Source: Pseudidiomarina homiensis
GTDB taxonomy: Bacteria > Pseudomonadota > Gammaproteobacteria > Enterobacterales > Alteromonadaceae
Assembly (NCBI RefSeq): GCF_003987225.1
Contig: NZ_PIPX01000001.1
Span: 1,550,001 to 1,614,000, forward strand
Reading direction: 5' to 3'
DNA length: 64,000 bases
The position numbers were made by a program, and so were the translations under genes. Below, piece after piece: positions 17,341 through 27,392 of this stretch. The notes beneath the pieces are model-generated. The model did no database searches. It was given only the letters and a program-made list of their open reading frames with translations, and had not been told where the DNA came from. Each line of letters starts with the position of its first letter. Position 1 is the first letter of the stretch.

Positions 17341-17374
17341 CAAAAATAAAAACGGCAGTGCTAGCACCGCCGTT
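17341..17374 (-). terminator. rho-independent terminator of the BNR-repeat gene
   Basis: Minus-strand stem with arms AACGGC-x-GTGC and GCAC-x-GCCGTT (17351-17374), interrupted by one mismatch and closed by a very short loop, is followed by TTTATTTTTG. It ends the upstream 1088-residue gene and lies only a few bases before the receptor's ribosome binding site. Confidence 0.8.
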
Positions 17375-17397
17375 CCAATCACAATAAAGCTGTAAGT

Positions 17398-20300
17398 CTA
17401 TTGCGTAATCACAGGTAAGCCTGGTGTCCACGGGCCACCAGCATCAACGACGTGCTGTTGTAGCGTAGGCACTTTCGTTTCCTGCAGCTCTTTCACGCGT
17501 TTGCTGACATCATCCAAGCCTTCATTAGCATAGCCTAACTGGTCTTGGTGCTGCTGCGTGGGGCCATAAGAAGAGCCCATTGCAGACCTTGCATACCCCA
17601 AACGGCTGGTAATGTTGGCCGGCTTAGCACCTTTGCGATCACGAGATTCTAGGCCGTAGAGCGCTCGATTCACCGCGTGAATCTCTGCTTGGAGCTCACC
17701 ATACTGCGTTTCAAGTTGCGCGATGTCACCAGGCGTACGATCAATTGCCTCGCGTAATAACGCCATGGTCTCTTTCACGTTATTGAGTACGGTTGTCGTG
17801 GTAATTGCCCGCTTCTGCGCTGCTACTACCGCTCTATCATACTTAGCACGCACCTCTGCAGGCGCTCCTTCGAGTGCTCCTTCGTAGATAGATTCCAACA
17901 CAAACTCTACCGGTTCGGTAAGCTGTGTAACGGTTGTCCCTTCACGCTTAAATAAGGTGGCCGAGTACGCGCCAGGCAATGCCATCAATGCGCCTCCAGA
18001 ACGTCTACCTTCTTCACCAACAATCGCTGTAGTGTTCGCGTAGTTCATATCCCAAGTGACGCGGTGAAGCCCTTTCGTAGTGCTTCCCTCGACTCGGTCT
18101 ACGAACTCACCATTGGCATCTGAAATTTCAAGATACACGGCAGGTTTAGGCTCTTGATTTTCTGCCTCCACCGCTTCCCAGCTTGGGTATTTAGGAAACT
18201 CGTTGTTCTCTTCAATAGCTTTTTTCTCAGCTTTTTGACGCTTCTCTTTGCTCGTTAACAGGCTGTCTTTTAAATAGTAAGTCAGCGTAGCTCCATGCGC
18301 AGGGTTTTTCGCGATAAAAGCATCATTACCATCGGTATCACTGTGGTTACCATCAAGTTGGAACCACTTAACCGGGCGACTAGGAGCAAATAACAATGCG
18401 TCTTGCTCCATGCTAGCTTCCGTCAAACCTCGAAGTGGCGCATAGTCATCGAGTATATAGATACCGCGGCCAAATGTTCCGGCCACTAAGTCGTTCTCAC
18501 GACGCTGAATTTTCACGTCACGGGTCGCTATTGTTGGTATACCTCCATCAAGTTCAACCCACTCTTTACCACCATCAACGGTAAAGAAGACGCCAAATTC
18601 GGTACCGATAAACATGAGGTTCTTGTTTACGTGATCTTGCACAATACGCCAAACAAGATGTTTCTCTGGCAAGTCATCGGCTAACGAAGTCCAATTTCGA
18701 CCCAAATTGGTCGACTTGATCAGGTACGGCTTATAATCACCATACTTGTGGTTATCCAGTGCGACGTAAACTGTATTGGCATCAAAGAGGTCAGCGCGAA
18801 TATCATTCACGTAGGCAGTCGCTGGCACACCTTGGATGTCATCTAAGTCGATTTCCTTCCAGTTTTTACCACCATCAGAGGTAACTTGGATTAAGCCGTC
18901 ATCGGTCCCAGCCCAAAGAATATTTTCATCTACTGGGCTCTCAGCAAAGTTGGCAATGGTATGGTATTCCGACATAGCATAGAGGTCCCATCCCGCTTCT
19001 ACCGACCAGGTACGTCCCATCATGGGCATGTGCATGCGGTTGCCATCTTTGGTTAAATCGCCAGATAGTGGAGTCCAACTGTCACCGCGATCATCTGAAC
19101 GCCACACACGCTGAGAGGCAAAATAGATACGCTTAGGATCGTGGGCTGACACGTTAATAGGTGCGTCCCAATTAAAACGCTCCGCTGGATCGCCGGGTAA
19201 AGGTTGTGGCTTGATATAAACACCTTCTTTGGTGGTCATATCGACACGAGTTAAATTACCCTGCTGCCATTGGGAATAGATGATATCTGGATTGCCAGGC
19301 TCAACCGCTGGTTGGTGGCCGTCGCCGCCAAGAGTTAAAAACCAATCTTTATTTTTAATTCCATCTTTACGAGCGGTACGCGATGGGCCGCCCTGCGTCG
19401 AGTTGTCTTGAGAGCCTCCATAAACGTTATAAAACGGTGTTGAATCGTCTGGCGCTACTTTATAAAACTGAGTGATCGGCAGGTTAGCCATAAACCGCCA
19501 GGTTTTCATTCTGTCGTGCGACATGTAGATACCACCATCAGACCCGATTAACACAAAATCAGGGTCAGTAGGGTGAAAGGCCATGGCATGATCATCCACA
19601 TGCTTATGGGTGGTATCGATAGGCGCCCAGGTTTTACCTCCATCATCAGACACCTTGCTGTAATTACTTGCGATGTAAACACGGTCGAATTGATGCTGAT
19701 CGGCAAATATTTCCTGATAATAATGAGGCCCCGTTCCGCCGCCTACTTCATCTGACATTTTCGTCCAGCTTGCGCCTTTATCTGCTGAGCGATAGAAGCC
19801 ACCTTCACGGTTGTCGATTTCTATCGTGGCGTACAAAACATCAGGGTTCATTGGTGAAATGGCCATACCTATCTTACCTAGATTGCCTGTTGGCAAACCG
19901 GTTTTTAACTCGGTCCAGGTTTCACCGCCATCGTCCGAGGTATAGATGCCAGCGCCAGGCCCTGTACCCACATACGCTGCCACCGTGCGCTGACGGGACC
20001 ACGTCGCCGCATAAAGTTTATCTGGATTACGCGGATCAATTAGTAAAGAGGTGACCCCTGTCCATTCATCCTCGGGGGTAAGTACCTGCTTCCAGCTATT
20101 ACCGCCATCGGTAGTTTTGTACAAACCGCGTTCACCACCCTTGGTCCATAAAGGTCCTTGGGCTGAAGCCCACACAATGTCAGGGTTCGTAGGGTGAATG
20201 ATGATGTCAGAAATATGCTCTGACTTGTTCAGCCCCATATTTTTCCATGTTTGACCTCCATCAAGCGATTTATAGACACCATCGCCAAAGCTGATATGGC

Positions 20301-20664
20301 GGCCACCATTGTTTTCGCCGGTACCGACCCAAATAATAGTTGAATCGCTTGGCGCAATAGTTACATCTCCGGTGGAGTAAACCGCTTGACTGTCGAATAT
20401 GGGGGTCCAGGTCGTGCCCGCGTTCGTCGTTTTCCAAACACCGCCAGAGCCGACCGCTGTGTACCAAGTAGAGGGGTTGGTTTGGTCGACGGCAATATCT
20501 GCTATTCGCCCTGACATATAGGCAGGGCCTATGCCTCTTAACGCCATGGTCTTGAAGGTATTGCTACTAAAAATACCGTCATCGTTTTCTGATGTATCTG
20601 CAAGAGTGGACGCACAGGACAGCGCCATCGTGACAGCCACTGCGGCTTTTAGGATTGTTTTCAT
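17398..20664 (-). CDS. secreted BNR/VPS10-type beta-propeller protein
   Basis: A 1088-residue protein with a cleavable signal peptide (MKTILKAAVAVTMALSCASTLA). The first 720 residues contain many Asp-box (BNR) motifs of the form SxDxGxTW, for example KTTNAGTTW, KSLDGGQTW, KTTDGGNSW, TSDDGGETW and RSDDRGDSW, so the domain should fold as one or two large beta-propellers like sortilin/VPS10 or sialidase-type proteins. The C-terminal 300 residues include a beta-sandwich-like region and a charged helical part. Such proteins are often annotated as glycosyl hydrolases, but no catalytic set could be identified here. It is probably periplasmic or secreted. Confidence 0.85.
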   Translation of the reverse strand: MKTILKAAVAVTMALSCASTLADTSENDDGIFSSNTFKTMALRGIGPAYMSGRIADIAVDQTNPSTWYTAVGSGGVWKTTNAGTTWTPIFDSQAVYSTGDVTIAPSDSTIIWVGTGENNGGRHISFGDGVYKSLDGGQTWKNMGLNKSEHISDIIIHPTNPDIVWASAQGPLWTKGGERGLYKTTDGGNSWKQVLTPEDEWTGVTSLLIDPRNPDKLYAATWSRQRTVAAYVGTGPGAGIYTSDDGGETWTELKTGLPTGNLGKIGMAISPMNPDVLYATIEIDNREGGFYRSADKGASWTKMSDEVGGGTGPHYYQEIFADQHQFDRVYIASNYSKVSDDGGKTWAPIDTTHKHVDDHAMAFHPTDPDFVLIGSDGGIYMSHDRMKTWRFMANLPITQFYKVAPDDSTPFYNVYGGSQDNSTQGGPSRTARKDGIKNKDWFLTLGGDGHQPAVEPGNPDIIYSQWQQGNLTRVDMTTKEGVYIKPQPLPGDPAERFNWDAPINVSAHDPKRIYFASQRVWRSDDRGDSWTPLSGDLTKDGNRMHMPMMGRTWSVEAGWDLYAMSEYHTIANFAESPVDENILWAGTDDGLIQVTSDGGKNWKEIDLDDIQGVPATAYVNDIRADLFDANTVYVALDNHKYGDYKPYLIKSTNLGRNWTSLADDLPEKHLVWRIVQDHVNKNLMFIGTEFGVFFTVDGGKEWVELDGGIPTIATRDVKIQRRENDLVAGTFGRGIYILDDYAPLRGLTEASMEQDALLFAPSRPVKWFQLDGNHSDTDGNDAFIAKNPAHGATLTYYLKDSLLTSKEKRQKAEKKAIEENNEFPKYPSWEAVEAENQEPKPAVYLEISDANGEFVDRVEGSTTKGLHRVTWDMNYANTTAIVGEEGRRSGGALMALPGAYSATLFKREGTTVTQLTEPVEFVLESIYEGALEGAPAEVRAKYDRAVVAAQKRAITTTTVLNNVKETMALLREAIDRTPGDIAQLETQYGELQAEIHAVNRALYGLESRDRKGAKPANITSRLGYARSAMGSSYGPTQQHQDQLGYANEGLDDVSKRVKELQETKVPTLQQHVVDAGGPWTPGLPVITQ

Positions 20665-20797
20665 TATTATTGCCTAGTTTGAGGTCGTTAGGTTGTTTAA
20701 ACTATAAGCTAGCGTAGCGTGATTCAATGGAATAAGCGACCAATGCACAAGTATGGGAGGCTAATGAATCAATAAACAACGGAGTAAAAAATAGCCT

Positions 20798-21541
20798 TTA
20801 CCAGTAATGCTCCACTGTCACATTGCCCGGTTTGCGCCGCAGATTTTTCGGTAGGCCTTTGTCGGCGAGTACTTGCTTGGCGTCGCGGATCATGTCGGGG
20901 TTACCGCAGAGCATCACTTGTGCGTTTGCATCCAGCGTGTCACCCAAAGCTTTCTCGAGTTGACCGTCGAGAATCAATGCGGGGATGCGGCCACGCAACG
21001 CGCCAGCCGAGTCTTCACGGCTAACAACGGGCTGATAAGCAAGTTGTCCAGGATGCGCCGCAACCCAGTCAAGAATTTGCGCTTGGTACGCCAAGTCATC
21101 GGCATAGCGGACAGCATGGATAAGGTGAATACGTTTGAAGCGCTCATAGGGAATCATAGTGCTGAGCATCGACAAATACGGGCCAATACCAGTGCCGGTA
21201 GAGATTAACCATAAGCTATCGCCCTCTGGCACCTCGTTAAGCGTAAAGAATCCGGTCGGAGGTTGGCTCACTTGAATCGCTTGGCCAGCGCGCAGATCGT
21301 GTAGGCGCGGTGAAAACTCGCCATCGTGCACTCGGTTCACCAAAAAATCGAGAATCGGCTCTTGCGGTCCGTTCACCAAAGAATACGCCCGTTGAAAACG
21401 CTGCTCACCCTCTTGCAAACCCAAGCGCACAAACTGACCGGCAATAAACTCGAACGGTTCGGGCACTTTCACACGCAAACTGAAAAGTTCATTGTTCCAA
21501 GCGTAGTTTTCAACCACTTCGCCGGTCATCCATTGGGCCAT
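20798..21541 (-). CDS. fpr: ferredoxin/flavodoxin-NADP+ reductase
   Basis: A 247-residue FAD enzyme. FAD-binding RAYSLVNGP and the NADP-binding ISTGTGIGPYLSML, plus MLCGNPDMI, match bacterial subclass FPR, and the C-terminal tail VTVEHYW ends with an aromatic residue as in E. coli Fpr. It transfers electrons between NADPH and ferredoxin or flavodoxin, which supports Fe-S enzyme activation and oxidative stress defence. It is divergent from a lipoprotein gene and stands as a single-gene unit. Confidence 0.94.
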   Translation of the reverse strand: MAQWMTGEVVENYAWNNELFSLRVKVPEPFEFIAGQFVRLGLQEGEQRFQRAYSLVNGPQEPILDFLVNRVHDGEFSPRLHDLRAGQAIQVSQPPTGFFTLNEVPEGDSLWLISTGTGIGPYLSMLSTMIPYERFKRIHLIHAVRYADDLAYQAQILDWVAAHPGQLAYQPVVSREDSAGALRGRIPALILDGQLEKALGDTLDANAQVMLCGNPDMIRDAKQVLADKGLPKNLRRKPGNVTVEHYW

Positions 21542-21621
21542 GTGTTCACCTTTTGTGTTTCGTGTATCGCTGGGCTAACTTTGTTGATAGAGTACGCTTT
21601 TCTTTGTTTCGAGGCTAGGTT

Positions 21622-22287
21622 ATGCGCGGGAAAATGTGGCTGATAATGCTGTTCAGTCTGCTTGCCATCAGTGGTTGTGGTGAACAACAAGCAACAAAAG
21701 TTGTGCGCTATTCGCAGCCTCAGGTCTGTGAATTTGCCACGACCATGGCGCAGCTTGATGCCCAACGCCCCGATCCGAAGCAACTGCGGTTTTTGAACGA
21801 GACCTGGCGAACATTGCTAACTGAAGAACGTTTTCGCCCAGATGAAAAGCCCATCGCAGCTCAGCGAATGACCGAGCTCAACTATTATTTGGCGCAGGAT
21901 ACGCTGCAACTGTTGGACAAGGTGCTTGGTATTACCGCGGAAACCTACGAAGAAATCGAAGCCTTGCGTCGTTTTGCCAGTAACCCCAAAGAAATGAAAG
22001 TCCCAGACTCAATGATTCGTAACTATCGCAATGCGGTGCAGGCATGCTGTGCCGATGCAGTGAGCCGTAACGCAACTGCATTATTGCGAGCAGAGAAAGA
22101 ATCAGGGTTATATGCGGTGGGTCGTCGCGCTTATTTTATGCAGCGCGACGTGAATGCCTTACTGGATAACGAGCTCACTTTTGCTGATTACCGACAAAAG
22201 CTCGACGCGGCGAAAAGCAAGTTGCCAGCCATGGCACCTAAACTCAAGTTGGATACCGACTGGGTTACTTGCCGCAAGCAACGTTAA
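21622..22287 (+). CDS. hypothetical lipoprotein
   Basis: A 221-residue protein with a lipoprotein signal peptide (MRGKMWLIMLFSLLAISGC). The mature part is mostly helical and charged, contains a CC pair in AVQACCADAV and further cysteines near both ends (QVCEFA, VTCRKQR). I did not recognise the family. GAGGCTAGG precedes the ATG. Its stop interlocks with that of the convergent ubiK in TTAA (22284-22287). Confidence 0.8.
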   Translation: MRGKMWLIMLFSLLAISGCGEQQATKVVRYSQPQVCEFATTMAQLDAQRPDPKQLRFLNETWRTLLTEERFRPDEKPIAAQRMTELNYYLAQDTLQLLDKVLGITAETYEEIEALRRFASNPKEMKVPDSMIRNYRNAVQACCADAVSRNATALLRAEKESGLYAVGRRAYFMQRDVNALLDNELTFADYRQKLDAAKSKLPAMAPKLKLDTDWVTCRKQR

Positions 22288-22535
22288 TCTTTGTTCTCGG
22301 TGCCTTGTTGTAGCTGTTGAACCTGCTGTTCAAGTTGCTCAACACGCTGGCGTAAGCGCAACAATAATTGCTGCTGCACATCAAGCTCTTCGTGGGTGAC
22401 CACATCTAGCTTACTCAGTTGCTGTTGCAAGATAGTCTTGATGCGTTGCTCCATATTTCCAGCAAAGTCTTTTACGCCAGATGGAATGCTGTCATTAATC
22501 TGCTTGGCGATGTCTTCAATTTTTTTCGCATCCAT
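22284..22535 (-). CDS. ubiK: ubiquinone biosynthesis accessory factor UbiK
   Basis: An 83-residue protein of the BMFP/DUF526 family (formerly YqiC). The N-terminal IEDIAKQINDSIPSGVKDF is followed by a long coiled coil whose second half is a leucine/glutamine-rich heptad repeat (LRLRQRVEQLEQQVQQLQQ). UbiK binds UbiJ and promotes aerobic ubiquinone synthesis in the soluble Ubi complex. It is divergent from rep. Confidence 0.9.
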   Translation of the reverse strand: MDAKKIEDIAKQINDSIPSGVKDFAGNMEQRIKTILQQQLSKLDVVTHEELDVQQQLLLRLRQRVEQLEQQVQQLQQGTENKD

Positions 22536-22569
22536 TTCAAACTCCTAGGGCGAATGTCGTAATAGTCTT

Positions 22570-22597
22570 TTAGCTTAGCAGGAGTTTGCGCTAAAAT
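22570..22597 (+). promoter_or_regulatory. candidate promoter of rep
   Basis: TTAGCT (22570-22575) and TAAAAT (22592-22597) are spaced by 16 bases, about 65 bases before the rep start codon. The match is moderate. Confidence 0.4.
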
Positions 22598-22662
22598 CTG
22601 CTGTTCTGTCGTTCAGCCACTGTGCTCCGTCAATAACGTGAAGTATAAAGAAAAGGAACTCC

Positions 22663-24675
22663 ATGCAGCTCAACCCGCGCCAGCAAGAAGCCGTAAAAGC
22701 GATTAGCGGCCCCGTTCTCGTGCTCGCCGGCGCTGGTAGTGGCAAAACGCGCGTGATCACAGAGAAAATTGCCTACTTGATCACCAAGTGCAATTACCAA
22801 GCCCGCCACATTGCTGCGGTCACCTTTACCAACAAGGCTGCCCGTGAAATGAAAGAACGTGTAGGGCAAACCCTTGGGCGCCAATACACCCGTGGCCTCA
22901 CGGTATCGACGTTCCACACTTTAGGCTTAAGTATTATCCGTAAAGAAGTGAAGCAACTTGGCCTCAAGTCAGGGTTTTCGCTGTTTGACGACCAAGACTC
23001 TTTTGCTTTGCTGAAAGCCCTTACCGAACCGGAATTGGATGGTGATAAGGACACGCTCAAGCGCTTGCAAAGCCAGATCAGCAACTGGAAAAATGCGATG
23101 CTGACACCGCAGCAAGCACTGTCGCACGCCAAGACGCCCGATGAAGAAGAGTTTGCCGAGTTTTACCGCCGTTACCAACAGAATATGCGCGCCTGTAATG
23201 CGTTGGACTTTGATGACTTGATCTTGCTACCGACACAATTGCTGGCAACGAATGAGCATTCGCGTCTACGCTGGCAGAAAAAATTCCAGTACCTGTTAGT
23301 CGACGAATACCAAGACACCAATACCTCACAGTACCAGTTGGTGAAGTTACTCGTTGGCGAACGCGCACGCTTCACGGTGGTTGGTGACGACGACCAATCT
23401 ATTTACTCTTGGCGTGGCGCGCAGCCGCAGAATCTTGCACTATTGCAAAAAGATTTTCCCAGCTTACAGGTGATCAAGCTCGAGCAAAACTATCGCTCGC
23501 ACGGCCGTATCTTAAAAGCGGCGAACATTCTGATCGAAAATAACCCGCACGTGTTCGACAAAAAGCTCTTTTCGGAAATGGAGTACGGGGTACCGCTGCG
23601 AGTGATCTACGGCCGTAATGAAGAGCATGAAGCCGAACGGGTGGTCGCCGAAATAGTGCGTCGGCGCTTTTTAGAACGCACGCCCTACTCGCACTTTGCC
23701 GTGCTCTATCGCGGTAATCACCAATCACGAATATTCGAAAAGGCGTTGTTAACCAACCGTATTCCGTACCGCATGACCGGCGGCCAAAGCTTCTTCGCTC
23801 GCGCTGAAGTAAAAGACATCATGGCCTACTTGCGGTTGCTGGTGAACCCGACCGACGATACTGCGTTTATTCGTATCGTCAATGTACCCAAGCGAGGGGT
23901 TGGCCCGCATACCGTTGAACGCATTGGTGAACTGGCGCATGAGCTGCATTGTAGCCTGCTCGAAGCAGCGCAACATCAGGCGTTAAAAACCCGCTTAGGT
24001 AGTCGTGAATACCAGTCGGTACAGCTTTTTACCCACCTCATCGGCCAAACGGCACGCCGCTGCGACGACAGCTCCGAAGTCATGTCAGCCCTGTACCATT
24101 TGATTAAAGAGATTGGCTACGAAGAATGGCTTTACGAAATGAGTCCCAGCCAAGCCGCCGCCGAAATGCGCTATAAAAATATCAGTGAGCTTTTGCGTTG
24201 GGTCGGCGAAATGCTTAAGGGTGACGACGAGCATGAACCATTAAATCTCGAGCAAGCAGTGGCCAAACTTTGCCTACGTGATCTAATGTCCCGCCACGAA
24301 GAAGAGGATGGCGGTGATCAGGTGCAACTTATGACCCTGCACGCCTCGAAAGGTCTTGAATTCCCGCATGTGTTTTTGGTTGGGATGGAAGAAGGTTTGT
24401 TACCTCACCAGTCGAGCATTGATGACAATATGGTCGAAGAAGAACGGCGCTTAGCCTATGTTGGTATTACCCGTGCGCAACAGTCGCTGATGTTCACTAT
24501 GGCCAAAGAACGCCGACAGTACGGTGACGTGATCCGGCCAGAGCCAAGTCGATTTTTATTTGAATTACCGCAGGATGACTTGGAGTGGGAAGGAAAAACA
24601 CCGATAACAGCCGAAAAAGAAGAAGAAACACGTGCGAGCGGTCTAGCGATGTTGCGCAGCGCATTAAAAAATTAA
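22663..24675 (+). CDS. rep: ATP-dependent DNA helicase Rep
   Basis: A 670-residue UvrD/Rep-type superfamily 1 helicase, the same length as E. coli Rep. It begins MQLNPRQQEAVKAI and has motif I AGAGSGKT (residues 24-31), motif Ia TFTNKAAREMKER, motif II LLVDEYQDTN, motif III VGDDDQSIYSWRGA, motif IV LEQNYRS, motif V MTLHASKGLEF and motif VI YVGITRAQ. Rep unwinds DNA 3' to 5' and clears protein roadblocks ahead of the replisome. AAAGGAA precedes the ATG. Its stop interlocks with the convergent GGDEF gene in TTAA (24672-24675). Confidence 0.96.
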   Translation: MQLNPRQQEAVKAISGPVLVLAGAGSGKTRVITEKIAYLITKCNYQARHIAAVTFTNKAAREMKERVGQTLGRQYTRGLTVSTFHTLGLSIIRKEVKQLGLKSGFSLFDDQDSFALLKALTEPELDGDKDTLKRLQSQISNWKNAMLTPQQALSHAKTPDEEEFAEFYRRYQQNMRACNALDFDDLILLPTQLLATNEHSRLRWQKKFQYLLVDEYQDTNTSQYQLVKLLVGERARFTVVGDDDQSIYSWRGAQPQNLALLQKDFPSLQVIKLEQNYRSHGRILKAANILIENNPHVFDKKLFSEMEYGVPLRVIYGRNEEHEAERVVAEIVRRRFLERTPYSHFAVLYRGNHQSRIFEKALLTNRIPYRMTGGQSFFARAEVKDIMAYLRLLVNPTDDTAFIRIVNVPKRGVGPHTVERIGELAHELHCSLLEAAQHQALKTRLGSREYQSVQLFTHLIGQTARRCDDSSEVMSALYHLIKEIGYEEWLYEMSPSQAAAEMRYKNISELLRWVGEMLKGDDEHEPLNLEQAVAKLCLRDLMSRHEEEDGGDQVQLMTLHASKGLEFPHVFLVGMEEGLLPHQSSIDDNMVEEERRLAYVGITRAQQSLMFTMAKERRQYGDVIRPEPSRFLFELPQDDLEWEGKTPITAEKEEETRASGLAMLRSALKN

Positions 24676-27248
24676 ATCGCTTCTTGTTTGCTCTTGGTCG
24701 GTAACCAGCGAGGTTCGCCTAATTGCTTGCCGACACCCAACTGCACACCAGCACTACGCAACGCTTGAAGCTGTTCGGGGGTATCGACACCGGCGGCAGC
24801 AATCGTGATGGACAACTCTTGGCAAAGGTTGACAACGTTACGTACCATTACTCCTGCTCGCTCCGAGCGTGCGGTTTCACCAACGAAACGTGGATCGAGT
24901 TTCACATGCGTAAATGGGTAATTTAACAAATACTGTAAAGCCCCCGAACTGCGGCCAAATTCATTCAAAGCTAACCCAACTCCAGCATCCGCTAGGGTCC
25001 GCAAAGCTGTCAGTTGCCGCTTGGAATTGTCATTCAACTCCGTTTCACTGAATTCAAACACCAGCAATTCAGGTTTCACACCAACTTTACGGATAATCTC
25101 TAGCAACGCCTTCACGTCAGCGAGTTTATAGAGATGTTTCGTTGAAAGACTCACGTAGATAGGAATCGTTAACCTTTCTTCCTGCACAATCTCGCAACAG
25201 CGGGTAAGCATCCAGTGATCAAGCTGCAAGATCATCCCGGTCTTTTCGGCCACATTTAAAAAGCTTTGCGCAGTCAAAAGTTGATCGCCACGCTGCCAGC
25301 GCACGAGTACCTCGCGAGCACGCGGCTGCTCGGTAGTTAATGACACCAAATCAAACTGTTGTAAGACAAAGTCTTGGTCAAACTGGGCATGACGTAATTC
25401 AGTTTCACGATGTAACGAGGCAACGAGGTCTTTGTGAATACTTTCATCAAACACCACGTAGCGTCCACGCCCCATGCTCTTGGCTTGGTACATCGCCGCG
25501 TCAGCATCGCGCAGTAAACGCTCTGCGGAGTCGTTGCGTGACTTGCACTCGGCAATCCCCACACTGGCACCGGAATAATGCTCAGTTTCGCCAAACACGA
25601 AAGGTTTGCGCATATGCTCAATAATACGTCCGGCGACCTCGCGAGCATCATCAATGTGGTGGATTAAGTTGAGTAATATAACGAACTCATCACCACCTAA
25701 ACGGGCAACGGTGTCATTATCTCGTACGCACTCACCGATACGCCGACTCGCTTCAAGCAAAAACTCATCGCCGGCCGAATGACCTAGAGAATCATTGATG
25801 TCTTTGAAACGATCAAGGTCGACGAATAACACGGCAAAATTATGCGTTGGGAAACGACGTTTTTGGTTCAATGCTTGCTGTAAACGCTCAGTGAACATGG
25901 AGCGATTAGGTAAACCCGTCAACGTATCGTGGTGGGCATCGTAGAAGAGCTTTTCTTCGATTTTTTTCCGCCGTTCAATCTCATTTACGAGCTCTTCGGT
26001 GCGTTCAGCAACCTTCTTCTCGAGAAAAGCATTTACGCGCTTCACTTCATCCGCATTACGGCGACGCTCGAGGGCCACCGCTACATGCTGCGATACAAAG
26101 TTAAGGACTTCGAGATCGTCTTGCTTGTAGTTCACTTGGTCCTTGTACGTTTGCACCGACAGAACCCCAATCACTTCATCGTCGACAACCAACGGAGAAC
26201 CTAACCATTGGGTTGGCTGTGAACCATAATACTTTGTCGGCCCCTCGACAGCTCCCTGTTGCACCAATCGCGCATAAGCCTCTTCATCAATGAACACCGG
26301 CTGTTTGGTTTTAATAACATACTCGGTCATGCCCTTACCAAGCGGTCGACTATCCACCAGTTGCTGGTCGCGTTCATCCACGTAATAAGGAAAGCGGATG
26401 TGCCGTTGATCATCGTCAAGCAATGCGACGAAGAAGTTATCATTGTTCATGAGCTGGCCGATTTGCGCATGAAGTTGCGCAAAGAAGGTACTCATGTTTT
26501 CTGAGGTATTGGTGAGCTCTGAAATCGCATAAAGGACTGCCGAAAGCTTCTCGGCGCGTTTACGTTCGGCAATTTGCTCTTCGAGGTTGCGGTTAATATC
26601 GCGCAGATTCGCCGTTTGCCGATCGATCTCTTCGCGCATAAACTCGCGCTGGCGAATACGTTCTAGCGCATTCACGATGTGCTGTGAGACGAACATAAAG
26701 AGCTCTTTATCGTTCGTCGTATAGCCCACGTCCTTCGTGTAGCTTTGCACCACCATGGCACCAATCACACGGTCGCCACTACACAACGGCACGCCTAGCC
26801 AGTCCACCGGCGGTGAACCTAAATCTCTTATTTCACCTTGCGCAACCAGCTCACTGAAGTTCTGTTCATTCAGCAAAAAGGGCTCGCCGGTACGCATCAC
26901 ATACCCCGTCAACCCTTGACGCAAAACATCGGCGGGAAATTCTTCGTTACTAGGTAAGGCGTCATATTCATCAACAAAGTAGACGAATCGAACCGTATCA
27001 TCCGCATTGTCATACAAGCAGACAAAGAAATTCTTCGCCATCATCAACTCATCAATAATGGCATGCAGTGCAGGATAAAATTCGGACATGTCTCGCGCGG
27101 AAGACGCGAGCTCGGAAATACGGAATAAAGCTTTTTGTACCACTTCTGATTGACGGTACTTTAAGGCTATGTTTTTCAGGCGTACAACAGCCTTACGCAG
27201 GCGCGTAATTTCAGGTTGATCAACTTGAGGCTGCTGGCTGTTGTTCAT
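24672..27248 (-). CDS. GAF-GAF-GGDEF protein with degenerate EAL domain
   Basis: An 858-residue cytoplasmic protein. Two GAF sensor domains (about residues 45-200 and 235-395) are each followed by coiled-coil linkers. The GGDEF domain (about 430-595) has an intact RLGGDEF site and an RDND inhibitory site exactly five residues upstream, so it should be an active, product-inhibited diguanylate cyclase. The C-terminal EAL-like domain has lost key residues: the DDFG motif reads NEFG, AEGVET reads AAGVDT and ELTE reads EFSE. It is therefore predicted not to hydrolyse c-di-GMP and may instead bind it or serve regulation. Confidence 0.9.
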   Translation of the reverse strand: MNNSQQPQVDQPEITRLRKAVVRLKNIALKYRQSEVVQKALFRISELASSARDMSEFYPALHAIIDELMMAKNFFVCLYDNADDTVRFVYFVDEYDALPSNEEFPADVLRQGLTGYVMRTGEPFLLNEQNFSELVAQGEIRDLGSPPVDWLGVPLCSGDRVIGAMVVQSYTKDVGYTTNDKELFMFVSQHIVNALERIRQREFMREEIDRQTANLRDINRNLEEQIAERKRAEKLSAVLYAISELTNTSENMSTFFAQLHAQIGQLMNNDNFFVALLDDDQRHIRFPYYVDERDQQLVDSRPLGKGMTEYVIKTKQPVFIDEEAYARLVQQGAVEGPTKYYGSQPTQWLGSPLVVDDEVIGVLSVQTYKDQVNYKQDDLEVLNFVSQHVAVALERRRNADEVKRVNAFLEKKVAERTEELVNEIERRKKIEEKLFYDAHHDTLTGLPNRSMFTERLQQALNQKRRFPTHNFAVLFVDLDRFKDINDSLGHSAGDEFLLEASRRIGECVRDNDTVARLGGDEFVILLNLIHHIDDAREVAGRIIEHMRKPFVFGETEHYSGASVGIAECKSRNDSAERLLRDADAAMYQAKSMGRGRYVVFDESIHKDLVASLHRETELRHAQFDQDFVLQQFDLVSLTTEQPRAREVLVRWQRGDQLLTAQSFLNVAEKTGMILQLDHWMLTRCCEIVQEERLTIPIYVSLSTKHLYKLADVKALLEIIRKVGVKPELLVFEFSETELNDNSKRQLTALRTLADAGVGLALNEFGRSSGALQYLLNYPFTHVKLDPRFVGETARSERAGVMVRNVVNLCQELSITIAAAGVDTPEQLQALRSAGVQLGVGKQLGEPRWLPTKSKQEAI

Positions 27249-27319
27249 CGGCTTTTAGTAAGCTCTTTGTTTATTTTTTAATCTGTTTTTATGTTTTTTT
27301 GTGAACAAACAATCGCCCG

Positions 27320-27348
27320 ATTATATCTTTACATTTGCTTACAAGAAA
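27320..27348 (-). promoter_or_regulatory. candidate promoter of the GAF-GGDEF gene
   Basis: A perfect TATAAT on the minus strand (27320-27325) lies about 72 bases before the start codon. The -35 region 17 bases upstream (TTTCTT) is poor. Confidence 0.45.
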
Positions 27349-27392
27349 GGACTTTGATGTATTTTTCGCCATTCATTTGCTGAATAGCGAAT

